Shown here in pieces: positions 24,569-32,720 of a DNA stretch of 46,461 bases (its first letter is position 1; the number at the start of each line of letters is the position of its first letter). Below the pieces are notes generated by a model. It saw only the letters and a program-made list of their open reading frames with translations. It was not told the origin of the DNA and made no database searches. The DNA comes from Bacillota bacterium (lineage in GTDB: Bacteria > Bacillota > Clostridia > Lachnospirales > Lachnospiraceae). The stretch covers positions 1 to 46,461 of the forward strand of contig JAEXNR010000063.1 in the NCBI GenBank assembly GCA_023439505.1, in the 5' to 3' direction. Both the position numbers and the translations under genes were made by a program.

Positions 24569-25276
24569 CTATATCTTCATTTTATCGTATGTGATTGCTT
24601 TCACAAAACGTTTTGTAATATCCATCGGTCTGGTTATTGCCGTTCCTACCACTGCAGCAAAAACACCGCATTCCATCGCAGCCTTTAGCTGCTCCGGGGT
24701 CCATATCCCGCCTTCCGCAAACACCGGAATCTTTAAAGCCTCTGTTAAGCTTTCAATCAATCGGTAATTTGGAATCACCTCATTTTTTGTCATTTCCGTA
24801 TATCCGTTTAAGGTTGTGCCAACAAGATCAAAGCCGATAGCCTGAGCATGAAGTGCTTCCTCAAGCGTTGAGCAATCCGCCATAAACAGCTGGTCGGGAT
24901 ACTTTTTTCGGATTTTGAGAAAGAATTCATCCAGGCTTTCTCCGTTGGGACGAAGGCGGTTCGTCGCATCTGTTGCAATGATATCCGCCCTGCTTAATAC
25001 CAGTGCGTCTATTTCATCTTCCGTCGGAGTGATATACACCTGACTATCTGAATAATCCTTTTTATATAAACCGATGATGGGTAAATCAACTTGTTCTTTT
25101 ATTTTGATGATATCTTCTGGAGTATTGGCACGAATTCCACTGGCTCCACCCAATTGTGCAGCATATGCCATTTTCGACATTATAAATGAGCTATAAAGCG
25201 GTTCATCCCTCAGTGCCTGACATGAAACTATCAGTCCACCCTTCAGTTTCTCTAAAACATCTTCGTTTCTATTCAT
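24569..25276 (-). CDS. nanE: N-acetylmannosamine-6-phosphate 2-epimerase
   Basis: A 235-residue NanE, which converts ManNAc-6-P to GlcNAc-6-P in the sialic acid and ManNAc pathway. It has the TIM-barrel signature sequence GGLIVSCQALRDEPLYSS at the N-terminus, GASGIRANTPEDI, GLYKKDY, ADIIATDATNRLRP, LFMADCSTLEEA and the C-terminal FAEGGIWTPEQLK and VVGTAITRP motifs. Length is the family standard. It has a GGAGGA site and its own promoter candidate upstream. No nanA (sialate lyase) is present in this window, so the substrate may come from free ManNAc rather than sialic acid. Confidence 0.93.
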   Translation of the reverse strand: MNRNEDVLEKLKGGLIVSCQALRDEPLYSSFIMSKMAYAAQLGGASGIRANTPEDIIKIKEQVDLPIIGLYKKDYSDSQVYITPTEDEIDALVLSRADIIATDATNRLRPNGESLDEFFLKIRKKYPDQLFMADCSTLEEALHAQAIGFDLVGTTLNGYTEMTKNEVIPNYRLIESLTEALKIPVFAEGGIWTPEQLKAAMECGVFAAVVGTAITRPMDITKRFVKAITYDKMKI

Positions 25277-25319
25277 CTATCTTTCCTCCAGTACAGATGC
25301 ATACTCCCCATCCTTAATT

Positions 25320-25348
25320 ATTTTACACGTGTTACTAATATTTAACAA
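25320..25348 (-). promoter_or_regulatory. Internal promoter ahead of nanE
   Basis: TTGTTA (25343-25348), 17 bases, TAAAAT (25320-25325) on the minus strand, about 44 bases before nanE. It would allow nanE, the regulator and the GHL10-like gene to be made apart from the upstream importer genes. Confidence 0.55.
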
Positions 25349-25424
25349 CATAATATTTTGCAATCAAACTTCCGTATTCTTTTATATTACTGTCCCCTCC
25401 CACCGATACGTGGGTGGCCTTGTG

Positions 25425-26933
25425 CTACAAACGATTACCTTTGAATCGTACCTTTACCCCTACCTCAAACATTCTTCTCCATGGCATGACTACCGAAACA
25501 ATCTCTATATGCTCTGCCTCTGCAGGGAGATAATCTTCAACGAATTTACACAGAAGTTCATGAACCCTGCTACTGACGATTCCTTTTGCTTCCTTTACAT
25601 CAAAATTATTCATGCCAAGGCTTGTCAGTTCATATTCTTTCATATATTTTCTTACAACGGAGCAATAACCGGCATCCTCAACATAACGTAAAGCCAGAAA
25701 ATCCCTATGCGCCGTGGATTTACCGCAGCAATAATATTGCACTCCCTGGGCAACCGCAGTACCGATGGTGTTGGAGGATGTATTCCATCCTGCATACCCT
25801 GCCACTTTCATCAACAACCCTCTGTTGTTGAGCATTCCGATTAATTCCAGGTCAGCACCATTGGCATAGGCATTGTCCCCAATCGTGACAATTTTTCCAA
25901 GCTTTATCATATGCTCCATATAATAGACCAATTCGGTAAGATTTCTCTCCACTCTGTAATCCGCATTCCCTGCCGGCTGATTGGTCGCTTCCTCCATTTT
26001 GTTGGCCGGTGCTGTTACAGCCAGAATGATATCCGCCTCCGACTCCGCGGCAACCTGACAACAGCCGGCAGCCATGATATGATATTTCAGAGTTTCCCCT
26101 AACGGTCTATCCTCATAAGCAGGTATCATATAGGGTGCCTTAATGGCTGCATATTTGATATATACTCCGGGTACGTTACGATTAATCTCATTCATCACTC
26201 TGCTTAATATCGTTAGGGCAAGCTCATCTGCACCCGGATACATATAAACTTTGTCCTGTAATTGTAATGAGGTCAGCTTCTGATATATCACTTCCTGATC
26301 CATGGCCGTAAACCCATATTGTGCAGAGTCATCCTGGGGAAGGATTAACAAATCAATGAACCCCTCCTTTACATACTCCATGGTTTGTAAATTGAGTTTC
26401 ATATTAAAACTTCTTCTATCCAGATAGTCCTTTAAATATTCCGGATTCACCGTATCATAAAGATAGTTAAGCTTTTCCTGTTTTTCCATTCCCAGCTTCA
26501 TCTTATGTCTATAAACTCCGATTTTATGTATTTCTGCTCCACATATCTCATAATAATCCGGTTCTTCATCAGAAGAAGAATATTTGGGACATCTCATAAT
26601 ACATTGAAAGGCGTATATCTTCAGCTTACGATTCGTCTGCTTTAGTTCCCTGATGAAATCCAGCCTTTGTTGTACCACAGGCTCATCGAGCTGGTGCAAA
26701 CGGGATGGAATTAATCCTCCGTACAGGAGCATGTCCATGGACAATACAAGATAGTCCGCATCCTTACAGCTGCTTCTTAGAAATGAAAGTATTTTGGAAG
26801 CATCAGCCGGCTGCTTTTTGTCTCCTAACGCTAAGGGTCTCACCATCTGAAACTGCTCATTGTGAAACAGCATTTGGGGAAACTCATAATTACAGGGGCG
26901 TTCATCAAGTGGTAATAGGACAACTTTATTCAT
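25425..26933 (-). CDS. DUF4127-family protein
   Basis: A 502-residue cytosolic protein of the DUF4127 type, recognised from the N-terminus VVLLPLDERPCNYEFP and from DADYLVLSMDMLLYGGLIPSR. Conserved polar stretches include LILPQDDSAQYGF, YPGADELALT, VTIGDNAYANGADLELIG and AGWNTSSNTIGTAVAQG. The series of conserved Asp, Asn and Arg residues suggests an enzyme, but the reaction is unknown. It follows the FAD oxidoreductase by three bases, so both are probably coupled. DUF4127 genes recur in sugar-import loci of Bacillota, where a role in processing the imported glycan is plausible. Start ATG has a GGAG site nine bases upstream. Confidence 0.8.
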   Translation of the reverse strand: MNKVVLLPLDERPCNYEFPQMLFHNEQFQMVRPLALGDKKQPADASKILSFLRSSCKDADYLVLSMDMLLYGGLIPSRLHQLDEPVVQQRLDFIRELKQTNRKLKIYAFQCIMRCPKYSSSDEEPDYYEICGAEIHKIGVYRHKMKLGMEKQEKLNYLYDTVNPEYLKDYLDRRSFNMKLNLQTMEYVKEGFIDLLILPQDDSAQYGFTAMDQEVIYQKLTSLQLQDKVYMYPGADELALTILSRVMNEINRNVPGVYIKYAAIKAPYMIPAYEDRPLGETLKYHIMAAGCCQVAAESEADIILAVTAPANKMEEATNQPAGNADYRVERNLTELVYYMEHMIKLGKIVTIGDNAYANGADLELIGMLNNRGLLMKVAGYAGWNTSSNTIGTAVAQGVQYYCCGKSTAHRDFLALRYVEDAGYCSVVRKYMKEYELTSLGMNNFDVKEAKGIVSSRVHELLCKFVEDYLPAEAEHIEIVSVVMPWRRMFEVGVKVRFKGNRL

Positions 26934-26936
26934 ATG

Positions 26937-28496
26937 TTAAATCTCCATTTTCGTATAATCCCAATGCAGAGCTATCCCTTGTTCAACCAACATGCTCTGA
27001 AATTCCTTCAAGTTTGTATTGTATACTTCCTCCGGATAGACACCCTGATCCAATGCATAAGCGGCCAGATATCCTGCCACTTCACCGACATTCCATTCCA
27101 CCGGGTGAAGGCGGTAGCAGCCATTGGTAAGATGGGTACAGCCAATATTCTTGCAGGCAGGAAGAAGATTTTTCAACCGGATCGGAAGCATGGCTGACAG
27201 CGGTATCTCAAAGGGATACGTAGCATCATATAAAAATGTATTGGTTTTCGTCGTCATATGGATATCAACGGCATAATGGCCAATGCCTACAGAATCTTCA
27301 CAGGTAGGTGGCGTATTCTGAAACCGTCTGCTCACATCCTGTTCACAGATTGTCTTTTTTGCTATGATTCTTCTCGATTCACGGATATACGGTGCTTTGG
27401 CCAGACCATCCTCGCTGCCCATAATATCAGGCCGTAATCTGACAGGATATCCTTTTCCTCCATCTGCTCTTGGAGCATCATTTTGAAGCCAGTATACAAG
27501 ACACAGGGTCTGTTGTCTTGCTAATTCAAGATTACGTTGGGCTTCCTCATCCTCATAGATATTACCTAGGGCAAAATCATTCTGAGGAATATTAATTAAT
27601 GAGACTTCTTTAACAGAGGAATCTTTATAATTTTTAGGATCAATAATTCTGCGATAGCTCCATAGTCCCAGAGAATTTTCATTCAGATCCTTGTCAAACA
27701 TGGAAAACAGAACCTTTTTTCCGGTAATTGCATCGGGTGCATACCAGCTAAACAGCTTATTATCATCATAGGACACCCCTAACCCGTGAAAATAATCGTA
27801 TTGATCGGGCTTCTCTATTGTGCAGGGCTCCTCCGGATTTAGCTCCAATGCCGCCACCCAGGTAATGGGCTGCATATCATAGGGATTTGCTTTGTCCGGA
27901 GCATGCAGCTCACCTGTCTCCTCTTTCCCTTCTGCTCCTGTCCGGTATTCTGCTTTTACCACAGGCAGCAGATCACCGCAATCCGTGGCGTCCAGATAAT
28001 ATTTGGCTTCTATCCGCTTTGCTGTCCCATTTACTATATTTTTAACCGTTACCGAAGTAATTACATCAGCTGCCACTTCACTATCAACCGGTACGGTATC
28101 ATAATCAATGGTAAGCAATCCGGACTCAATATAAGGAGAAAGATAGGAATTCAGAATGCGAAGAGCAACCTTGGGCTCATGTGCAATCCTGGATACCCAG
28201 GAATTACCCGGACAAAAGCATTCCTTCTCCTTGATCTCCTCACTAATATTTGGCAGGTTTCTGTAATGGTCTCTTACCTGCCGTCGAAACTCAAGATAAC
28301 TCTTTGTGGCACCGAATTTCTCAATCCACTTGTGTTCATCCGGTGGTACAGCCTGGGTAGTAAGCTGACCGCCTACCCAATCTGTCTGCTCGCACAGATA
28401 GACTCTCTTTCCTTTTTTTAGTGCACTGAGTGCTGCTTGCACGCCACCCAAACTACCACCTATCACAGCTATCTCATACTTTATTTGTTCGCTCAT
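26937..28496 (-). CDS. FAD-dependent oxidoreductase
   Basis: A 519-residue flavoprotein of the FAD_oxidored type. The Rossmann dinucleotide motif is at the N-terminus (EIAVIGGSLGGVQAALSAL), followed by CEQTDWVGGQLTTQA. A second conserved block, LDATDCGDLLPVV, is near residue 170. C-terminal blocks include GHYAVDIHMTT, IPLSAMLPIRLKNLLPACKNIG and WNVGEVAGYLAAYA. Such enzymes are common in glycan-use loci, with unproven substrates; oxidation of a sugar before non-hydrolytic cleavage is one idea. There are three possible starts (28505 GTG, 28502 ATG, 28496 ATG); 28496 has the best-spaced AGGGG, while 28502 overlaps the permease stop as TGATG. Confidence 0.85.
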   Translation of the reverse strand: MSEQIKYEIAVIGGSLGGVQAALSALKKGKRVYLCEQTDWVGGQLTTQAVPPDEHKWIEKFGATKSYLEFRRQVRDHYRNLPNISEEIKEKECFCPGNSWVSRIAHEPKVALRILNSYLSPYIESGLLTIDYDTVPVDSEVAADVITSVTVKNIVNGTAKRIEAKYYLDATDCGDLLPVVKAEYRTGAEGKEETGELHAPDKANPYDMQPITWVAALELNPEEPCTIEKPDQYDYFHGLGVSYDDNKLFSWYAPDAITGKKVLFSMFDKDLNENSLGLWSYRRIIDPKNYKDSSVKEVSLINIPQNDFALGNIYEDEEAQRNLELARQQTLCLVYWLQNDAPRADGGKGYPVRLRPDIMGSEDGLAKAPYIRESRRIIAKKTICEQDVSRRFQNTPPTCEDSVGIGHYAVDIHMTTKTNTFLYDATYPFEIPLSAMLPIRLKNLLPACKNIGCTHLTNGCYRLHPVEWNVGEVAGYLAAYALDQGVYPEEVYNTNLKEFQSMLVEQGIALHWDYTKMEI

Positions 28497-28501
28497 GTTC
28501 A

Positions 28502-29722
28502 TCACCCCTTTACTGCACCGGCAGATACATCATTTTTTAAATATTTGAAGATAAGCGGATATGCGCATAATATTGGTATAATAGATACTAATATATATCC
28601 CATTTTAATATTATCCCAATAAGGCAGCAGCTGCGGCATGGACTGCGCGATATCCATCGGATCCCTGCTCAGAAAGTTCTTAATATACATGGGCACAGGA
28701 TAAATACTCTGATTAGAGGTAATATACAAAATTGAGTTATTGATATTATTCCAGTAATAAATAATAGTGAAAAAGGAAACAGTTACAATCATTGGAGCTG
28801 ACATGGGAATGAATATTTTAAATAAAATGACAAAATTATTGGCTCCGTCCAGTTTTGCTGATTCTTCCAGTTCCAGAGGAATACTCTCAAAAAATCCTTT
28901 AATTAAAAGCAGATAATATACAATGACCACCGACGGAAAAATCAGTGCCCAAATAGTATCCGTTAGTCCCAGTGCATTTACAACCAGTATATTCGGTGCG
29001 ATACCGCCGGAAAACAACATTACAATCATAAAGAATATTAATACGGTTTTACGAAGCGGCATGTTCGGCTTTGACAAGGGATAAGCCGCCATTGTCATGG
29101 ATAATACGGAAATCAAGGTTCCCACGACCGTAATAAATATGGAATTAATGAAAGATTTTAAGAATTTAGCGTCATGTATTACATAGTCAAGGGAAAAGAA
29201 ATTAATATTCTTGGGGAATATATTAATGATTTGTCCCGGTGAGGATAAGCTTACTGCAATTACGTTTAGAAACGGCAGCACAAAAAATAAAATCATCAGG
29301 ACTGCCACCATATTGGCAATAACCTGAAATACATTCTCATCATTGAATCTACTCAGGGCATTTGGCAGCTTTAAAAGAACAATCCATCTGGCAGTATAAA
29401 GCAGAGGCTGTACTAACGACAAAGGCACCACCACAATGGAAAGAAGCAGATAGATGATTTCTGCCTTATTAAATTTGAGGTATTCCTGAATATCCTGCTT
29501 TTTTTTCATATGCAATAGGCGGCTTAAATTCTCCAGCACCAGGATACCCCATAGAATTATGTATAGAAGATCCAGAACCCGCAATGTTTCAGGCTTGAGC
29601 TTTGCATAGATGACCTCTTCCAGTAGTATGCCCAAGGAAGCGACAACCGAACAAAGAACGATTATATGAAGCAATTTACCCTGCAGCTTTTTTTGAGATC
29701 TAATTTTTTTACTTTTCTCCAT
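28502..29722 (-). CDS. CUT1 sugar ABC transporter permease (LplC-type) with extra N-terminal membrane domain
   Basis: A 406-residue permease. From about residue 130 it is an ordinary LplC/YtcP-type permease of six helices with the EAA loop ESIPLELEESAKLDGANNFVI that docks the ATPase. The usual length is about 295. The first 125 residues are extra and hold three or four hydrophobic segments (about 18-38, 46-66, 86-106 and 107-121). Their order and the residues at the ends (LVLENLSRLL, YLKFNKAEIIYLL, TARWIVLLKLPNALSRF) look somewhat like an S1-S4 voltage-sensor-like bundle. It partners the LplB-type permease 15 bases upstream. No ATPase gene is here; a shared MsmK-type ATPase elsewhere is expected. 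Confidence 0.88.
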   Translation of the reverse strand: MEKSKKIRSQKKLQGKLLHIIVLCSVVASLGILLEEVIYAKLKPETLRVLDLLYIILWGILVLENLSRLLHMKKKQDIQEYLKFNKAEIIYLLLSIVVVPLSLVQPLLYTARWIVLLKLPNALSRFNDENVFQVIANMVAVLMILFFVLPFLNVIAVSLSSPGQIINIFPKNINFFSLDYVIHDAKFLKSFINSIFITVVGTLISVLSMTMAAYPLSKPNMPLRKTVLIFFMIVMLFSGGIAPNILVVNALGLTDTIWALIFPSVVIVYYLLLIKGFFESIPLELEESAKLDGANNFVILFKIFIPMSAPMIVTVSFFTIIYYWNNINNSILYITSNQSIYPVPMYIKNFLSRDPMDIAQSMPQLLPYWDNIKMGYILVSIIPILCAYPLIFKYLKNDVSAGAVKG

Positions 29723-29737
29723 CTATCTCACTCTCCT

Positions 29738-30700
29738 TTACCATATACTCTTTTTCAGAAATTTTTTCGAAATCAGGTTGCCGGATATCACCAGGATAAA
29801 AGCGACAATGGAGTTAAAGAAATCAACTGCCGTTGACAGCGAATACTGAGGAATTAAGGAGGACTGTCTGATCAGACGGTACACATAGGTTCCTAAGATA
29901 TCACCGGATTCCTGAACGAACGGAGAATACATGACAAAGACTTGTTCGAAGCCGGCGTTCATAATCGCTCCAATTCTTAAAATCAACATAACAACCACCA
30001 CCGGCATAATTCCCGGTAGTGTGATGTATTTAATCTGTTGAAGCTTAGTCGCTCCGTCAATTTTGGCTGCCTCCAGCTGATTTCTGTCCAATGCTGTTAT
30101 CGCTGCCATATAGGTAATCGTGCTCCAGCCAACATCCTTCCAGGCTGAGGTAGTTACCAACACAGCCGGAAACGTAGCATTGCTTGTAATAAACGGTATT
30201 CTTTCATGTCCCAGCCATTCCAGGATATTGTTAACCAAACCTGTCTCTTTGCTCAATATAGCAATAAAGATGCCTCCGATGGTAGCCCAGGATAAGAAAT
30301 AAGGTAAATACATGGTTATTTCCATTGTTTTCCTAAAAATCTTCGTTCTCATCTCATTTAACATAATAGCCAGACAAATGGGAATCGGAAAGATGATTAC
30401 TATTTTAAGCATACTAATAATTAACGTATTACGAAGTGCATGCAGCACTTGCGGTTGACTGAATATTTTCTCAAAATTATCAAATCCTACCCACTTGGCC
30501 TCCAAAATACCCGCAATGGCAGAGCTTGCACCAAACAAATTCGGATTCTCTTTAAAGGCCATTACCAATCCCATCATAGGAACATAAGAAAATAATATGG
30601 CAAAAAACACTGCAGGAAGGTAAAAAATAAATAAATTTCCGTTCCTTTTCATCTGGTATCGAAAGTTTTCTTTCTTCGCATTTTCCTTTTTACTTTTCAA
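29738..30700 (-). CDS. CUT1 sugar ABC transporter permease (LplB-type)
   Basis: A 320-residue permease with six membrane helices. The N-terminal part IFYLPAVFFAILFSYVPMMGL and the EAA loop DRNQLEAAKIDGATKLQQIKY are characteristic of LplB-type subunits of carbohydrate importers. It acts with the LplC-type partner and the lipoprotein encoded upstream. The start is TTG, with a GGAGGG site nine bases upstream; an internal ATG at codon 17 has no better site. Between it and the solute-binding protein is a 236-base gap with a strong hairpin, a typical way to make the binding protein in excess. Confidence 0.92.
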   Translation of the reverse strand: MKSKKENAKKENFRYQMKRNGNLFIFYLPAVFFAILFSYVPMMGLVMAFKENPNLFGASSAIAGILEAKWVGFDNFEKIFSQPQVLHALRNTLIISMLKIVIIFPIPICLAIMLNEMRTKIFRKTMEITMYLPYFLSWATIGGIFIAILSKETGLVNNILEWLGHERIPFITSNATFPAVLVTTSAWKDVGWSTITYMAAITALDRNQLEAAKIDGATKLQQIKYITLPGIMPVVVVMLILRIGAIMNAGFEQVFVMYSPFVQESGDILGTYVYRLIRQSSLIPQYSLSTAVDFFNSIVAFILVISGNLISKKFLKKSIW

Positions 30701-30759
30701 ACGATGTGACCCTCCATTTTCTGCTGCTAAGTTCTAGTAAAAACCATAATATGGATTGA

Positions 30760-30814
30760 CACCAACATACGTAATGAACAACATCTGACAACTTGTTAAT
30801 TACGTATGTTGGCG
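30760..30814. other. Strong hairpin between solute-binding protein and permease genes
   Basis: CCAACATACGTAAT (30762-30775) pairs perfectly with ATTACGTATGTTGG (30799-30812), extended by two more pairs around one mismatch. No T-run follows on the minus strand, so an RNA-stability or partial-termination role is likelier than full termination. Nothing else is recognised in 30701-30936. Confidence 0.65.
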
Positions 30815-30936
30815 TAAATAACGATATCTGTGATCAATATGGTATCCTTCTGCACTAGAGCAGGTTTTTCATCATGGGATGCCGGAACTGTCTTTTCCGA
30901 CACCCCTCTGTTTCAATTCCCGTATTGCATTTGCTG

Positions 30937-32583
30937 TTATCTGGGTTTTACTGCATTAAAGGAATCCTTTGCACTCCAGGCGCTATACCATCCATTTACA
31001 CCTGTGGTTATGTCTTGTCCATTCGCGGATGTGAATACCGCTTTCAGCTCATCCAATGATTTTGTAACACCCTTCTGATACATACCAGTTACAATCGCTT
31101 CGATCACCGACATACTTGTACCACTGTAATAAGTATCATACTCAATTACCGGAGGCATAACTGAGATAGGATTAAGAACGCCTGTCTTATCGATGTTATA
31201 ATTAGCAATTGTAAACATCTTATCCTGGGCCTCTGTTTTTCTGGTACGGCACATCCAATACTTGGAGTAATCAGATTCTCTTGATCCGTCCATGAATTTA
31301 TCCGCCAGGCTCTGCTGTTCATCAAATGCAGGAAGAATTGGATAGTAGTCCTCTCCTACCATTTTAAAGGTTTCTCCTTCGGTTCCTATGGTAAGCTTTA
31401 AGAAGAAGTCTTGATCCAGCTTCTTATCAACCCAGTCTACTACAGCAGCTGCCTGTTCATCGGTTGCATAATTCGGTAACACCGTATAAAAGGAATATCC
31501 CTCTCCTGCAAAGGTGCGAACTGCAGAAGCATCCCCTTTATTGCTATCCGGTACCAGCGCCTGAATGTAAGATATATTCGGATCCGTTGTCTGTGTTTCC
31601 GTTGCTTCTATCGTAGCTGCATTCCAATGAGCAACTCTACCTGCACCACTTGTTTTTGCCTGAAGAGATTTCACCGCACCGGAATCATTGGCTGTGGCCG
31701 CATACTGAATTAAATCACTGTCAAATAGATCTTCCATATATTTCATATAGTCTTCAAATCCAGGTTGGTTAATAACATACTGAAGTTCACCGCTAACGTC
31801 TGCCCATTCCTGATAGACACCAAAGGCCGGAAGGATATTCTCGATGAATACACTGTTGGTGTCCACAGCCATAGCTTTACCACCCTTTGGTACTTTCGTA
31901 GCAAAGAAAGTTAACATTGTTTTGAACTCAGAGGTTGTCATAGAATAATTATTTTCTTCCGAAGGAACTGCTATTTGCGTTTCCGGATTTGCTTCATTAT
32001 ATTCATTCAACCAATCAAGGCGGAATGCAATTGCTGTGTTTGCAGCCTTTCTTGCACTTTTTTGAGGAATTCCATAGATTTTACCATCTTTTTTTGCGGT
32101 TTCCCAACCGAATGGATCAATTTGCTCTTTCAGATTGGTTGATGCATCTACATACTCTGTAATGTCCTTTAAGGCACCGGATTGTAATAAGGTATAAAAT
32201 TGTGCCTTAGATACTTTTACCGCCTGATAGTCTGATTTAAGCATGAAAATATTCGTAATCGCAGTTACCGCATCTGACGGATCCGCAGGAGCCTGATCAT
32301 AAGTTACATCATAACCGGTATATTCTTTTACCAGGTTTGCTGATGCGCTGTTGTTTAAATCATTCGTCTCAACACCGGTAGCAATATTAAAATATTTAAA
32401 TGCGTTTACCTTATCATAATCTGCCAGTGTTTTTTCATTTACCGTAACATCTTCTACTTTCGCAGCCTCTGTGGGTGCGGCGGACTTCTCCGTATCATCC
32501 GTCTTTTTGTTACAGCCTGCCGCAGTCATTACTGTCAATAATAACAATATCAATGCCAGCGTCGTTGATAATTTCCTTTTCAT
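30937..32583 (-). CDS. Extracellular solute-binding lipoprotein of a sugar ABC importer
   Basis: A 548-residue lipoprotein. The signal peptide ends in the lipobox TAAGC with lipidated Cys24, then a Thr/Asp-rich spacer. The size and the segment ALKDITEYVDASTNL are typical of large LplA-type (COG1653) binding proteins used for oligosaccharides. Ligand-binding residues cannot be read. It precedes the two permease genes, as in other CUT1 loci. Start ATG has a perfect GGAGGT site. The ligand is probably a short N-acetylated glycan, judging from the GH20, nanE and nagA traces around it; this is inference. Confidence 0.92.
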   Translation of the reverse strand: MKRKLSTTLALILLLLTVMTAAGCNKKTDDTEKSAAPTEAAKVEDVTVNEKTLADYDKVNAFKYFNIATGVETNDLNNSASANLVKEYTGYDVTYDQAPADPSDAVTAITNIFMLKSDYQAVKVSKAQFYTLLQSGALKDITEYVDASTNLKEQIDPFGWETAKKDGKIYGIPQKSARKAANTAIAFRLDWLNEYNEANPETQIAVPSEENNYSMTTSEFKTMLTFFATKVPKGGKAMAVDTNSVFIENILPAFGVYQEWADVSGELQYVINQPGFEDYMKYMEDLFDSDLIQYAATANDSGAVKSLQAKTSGAGRVAHWNAATIEATETQTTDPNISYIQALVPDSNKGDASAVRTFAGEGYSFYTVLPNYATDEQAAAVVDWVDKKLDQDFFLKLTIGTEGETFKMVGEDYYPILPAFDEQQSLADKFMDGSRESDYSKYWMCRTRKTEAQDKMFTIANYNIDKTGVLNPISVMPPVIEYDTYYSGTSMSVIEAIVTGMYQKGVTKSLDELKAVFTSANGQDITTGVNGWYSAWSAKDSFNAVKPR

Positions 32584-32720
32584 CTACATACCTCCACTTT
32601 CTTTTTATGTTTAATTATCGCAAAGGCGGCGAATATCCTCAAAGACTGCAGTTCTTTGTGGAATTACCAGCTTACAATAACTATAACCCAGTTCATCACT
32701 TCTCCTTTGAAGTATGTATA

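Noticed and set aside
25403..25421. CCACC/GGTGG inverted repeat downstream of the DUF4127 gene as a terminator
   Set aside because: On the minus strand it is followed by GAGGGG, not T residues, so at most a weak stem; not listed as a terminator.
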